Assembly: GCF_026559675.1 (NCBI RefSeq)
Contig: NZ_CP092891.1
Span: 3,596,001-3,660,000 of the forward strand
Source of the DNA: Microbacterium oxydans
GTDB taxonomy: Bacteria; Actinomycetota; Actinomycetes; Actinomycetales; Microbacteriaceae
DNA: 64,000 nt
Direction of reading: 5' to 3'
The translations under genes and the position numbers were made by a program. Positions 63,146-64,000 of this stretch are shown here, one piece after another. A model generated the notes under the pieces. It was given only the letters and a program-made list of their open reading frames with translations, was not told the DNA's origin and searched no databases. The number at the start of each line of letters is the position of its first letter. Within the stretch, counting starts at the first letter, position 1.

Positions 63146-64000
63146 GTGGTGAACGGGGCACCGGGCTCGGCGTGGGCCTCGCTGCGGAGCACGCAGCGAG
63201 CGGATGCCGGGGAGCTGACGCTGCTCGGCACCCCGGCGGACGACGACCCGACCCCGCTGAACGCCGCGCACCTGTTCGACCTGGCGTCGCTCACCAAGAT
63301 CTTCACGACGGTGGCCGCGCTGCGTCTGGTGGACGCGGGGATGCTCGACCTCGATGCGCCGGTGTCGAGCATCCTCCGCGTCGGCACCGGCGACGGGTCC
63401 GCGCGCATCACGCTCCGCCACCTCCTCACGCACACGTCCGGGCTCCCGGCCGAGGGCGGTGCCTGGCGGACGGGGCTCGCGGGCGAAGAGCTGCGCGCGG
63501 CGGTGCTGCGCAGCGGACTGCGTGCCGAGCCCGGGGAGACGCACCTCTACTCGGACGTCGGATTCATCTCCGTCGGCGAGCTGCTCGAGCGCGTCTCGGG
63601 GCGGCCGCTCGCGGCCCTCGTCGCGGATGCCGCGGAGGCGATCGGCGCTGCGACCCTCACCTGGGAGCCGCCCGTCGACCGCGCCGTGGCCACCGAGGTG
63701 CAGCCGCATCGCGGCCTCGTCCGCGGAGAGGTGCACGACGAGCTGGCGCATGCACTGGGGCACCCCTCCGGTCACGCCGGGCTCTTCGGGACGGTGCACG
63801 ACGTCGCCGCCCTCGCGCGCACGATCCGCGACGATGGCGAGGGTGCTGCCGGACGCGTGCTCACGGCCGACAGCGCACGGCTGCTCCGCACGCCGGTCGT
63901 CACGGCCGCCGCGGGGTATGACCAGGCGATCGGTCTGCGGGTGCGCGATTCGGCCTGGATGGGGGAGGCGGACGCCGCCGGACACACCGGCTTCACAGGT
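63146..64000 (+). CDS. Serine hydrolase (class C beta-lactamase/YbbE-like), 3' end outside window
   Basis: The frame runs without stop from GTG 63146 (or GTG 63149) to the right edge, 284-285 codons. Penicillin-recognising-fold motifs are S-x-x-K as LASLTKIF (near residue 50) and YSD in ETHLYSDVGF (the Y-x-N position), with LLTHTSGLP in between. Resembles YbbE-type esterases/beta-lactamase-related proteins that accompany murQ-namZ clusters in Bacillus. No signal peptide is visible, so it may act in the cytoplasm on imported muropeptides. It starts seven bases after the permease stop, within the operon. Confidence 0.88.
   Translation, partial: MVNGAPGSAWASLRSTQRADAGELTLLGTPADDDPTPLNAAHLFDLASLTKIFTTVAALRLVDAGMLDLDAPVSSILRVGTGDGSARITLRHLLTHTSGLPAEGGAWRTGLAGEELRAAVLRSGLRAEPGETHLYSDVGFISVGELLERVSGRPLAALVADAAEAIGAATLTWEPPVDRAVATEVQPHRGLVRGEVHDELAHALGHPSGHAGLFGTVHDVAALARTIRDDGEGAAGRVLTADSARLLRTPVVTAAAGYDQAIGLRVRDSAWMGEADAAGHTGFTG

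Overview
The window is high-GC actinobacterial DNA. Dense short operons with 4-base ATGA/GTGA overlaps, GTG/TTG starts, several apparently leaderless promoters (TA-N3-T five to seven bases before the start codon) and the gene repertoire point to Microbacteriaceae, most likely a Microbacterium-like organism. No rRNA, tRNA, CRISPR array or transposase is visible. Functions below are read from sequence motifs by eye; no database search was run.

Layout. 1-9.5 kb: a histidinol-phosphate/aromatic aminotransferase (cut by the left edge), a small holin-like membrane protein, a VapBC toxin-antitoxin pair, a two-gene unit with an alpha/beta-hydrolase-like protein, a low-molecular-weight phosphatase, purB (apparently starting at CTG), an MFS exporter, two small membrane proteins and the first of two paralogous HTH proteins of unknown role. 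9.5-17.5 kb: sulfurtransferase, DMT exporter, zinc alcohol dehydrogenase, ribA, MarR, aldo/keto reductase with a divergent XRE regulator, a thioesterase and the second HTH paralogue. 17.7-19.5 kb: a PopR-like regulator and a two-gene clpP operon in which one subunit has lost the catalytic serine; a palindrome before the regulator and repeats before clpP share a core. 19.5-35 kb: a heptad-repeat membrane protein, metabolic enzymes with their local regulators (Lrp, TetR), an acyl-CoA synthetase, MATE and CycA transporters, a two-component system, an aldo/keto reductase and YigZ.

35-44.4 kb: a DnaJ fusion protein, then a LacI-controlled carbohydrate operon (binding protein, two permeases, a GH130-type enzyme, a Tat-exported glycosidase-like protein), followed by a cyclase-fold protein with its own promoter. 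44.4-49.2 kb: the most unusual region. A 2,753-base unit carrying one lower-GC gene for a membrane TPR protein sits in the 5' end of a Fur/PerR-type gene next to catalase. It is bounded by perfect 91-base direct repeats that duplicate the terminator, operator, promoter and first ten codons of the Fur gene. The Fur gene stays intact downstream, and the foreign gene gains a copy of the Fur-gene promoter.

49.2-57.7 kb: HxlR/DoxX, a hydrolase, msrBA, a DUF808 membrane protein, GNAT, pnuC, a flavin monooxygenase, small proteins and a DeoR regulator. 57.7-64 kb: a cell-wall-sugar locus with NamZ (exo-muramidase) and an RpiR/MurR regulator on one strand and, divergently, a sugar ABC transporter and a serine hydrolase (cut by the right edge). 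It resembles the Bacillus MurNAc recycling cluster with an ABC importer in place of the PTS.
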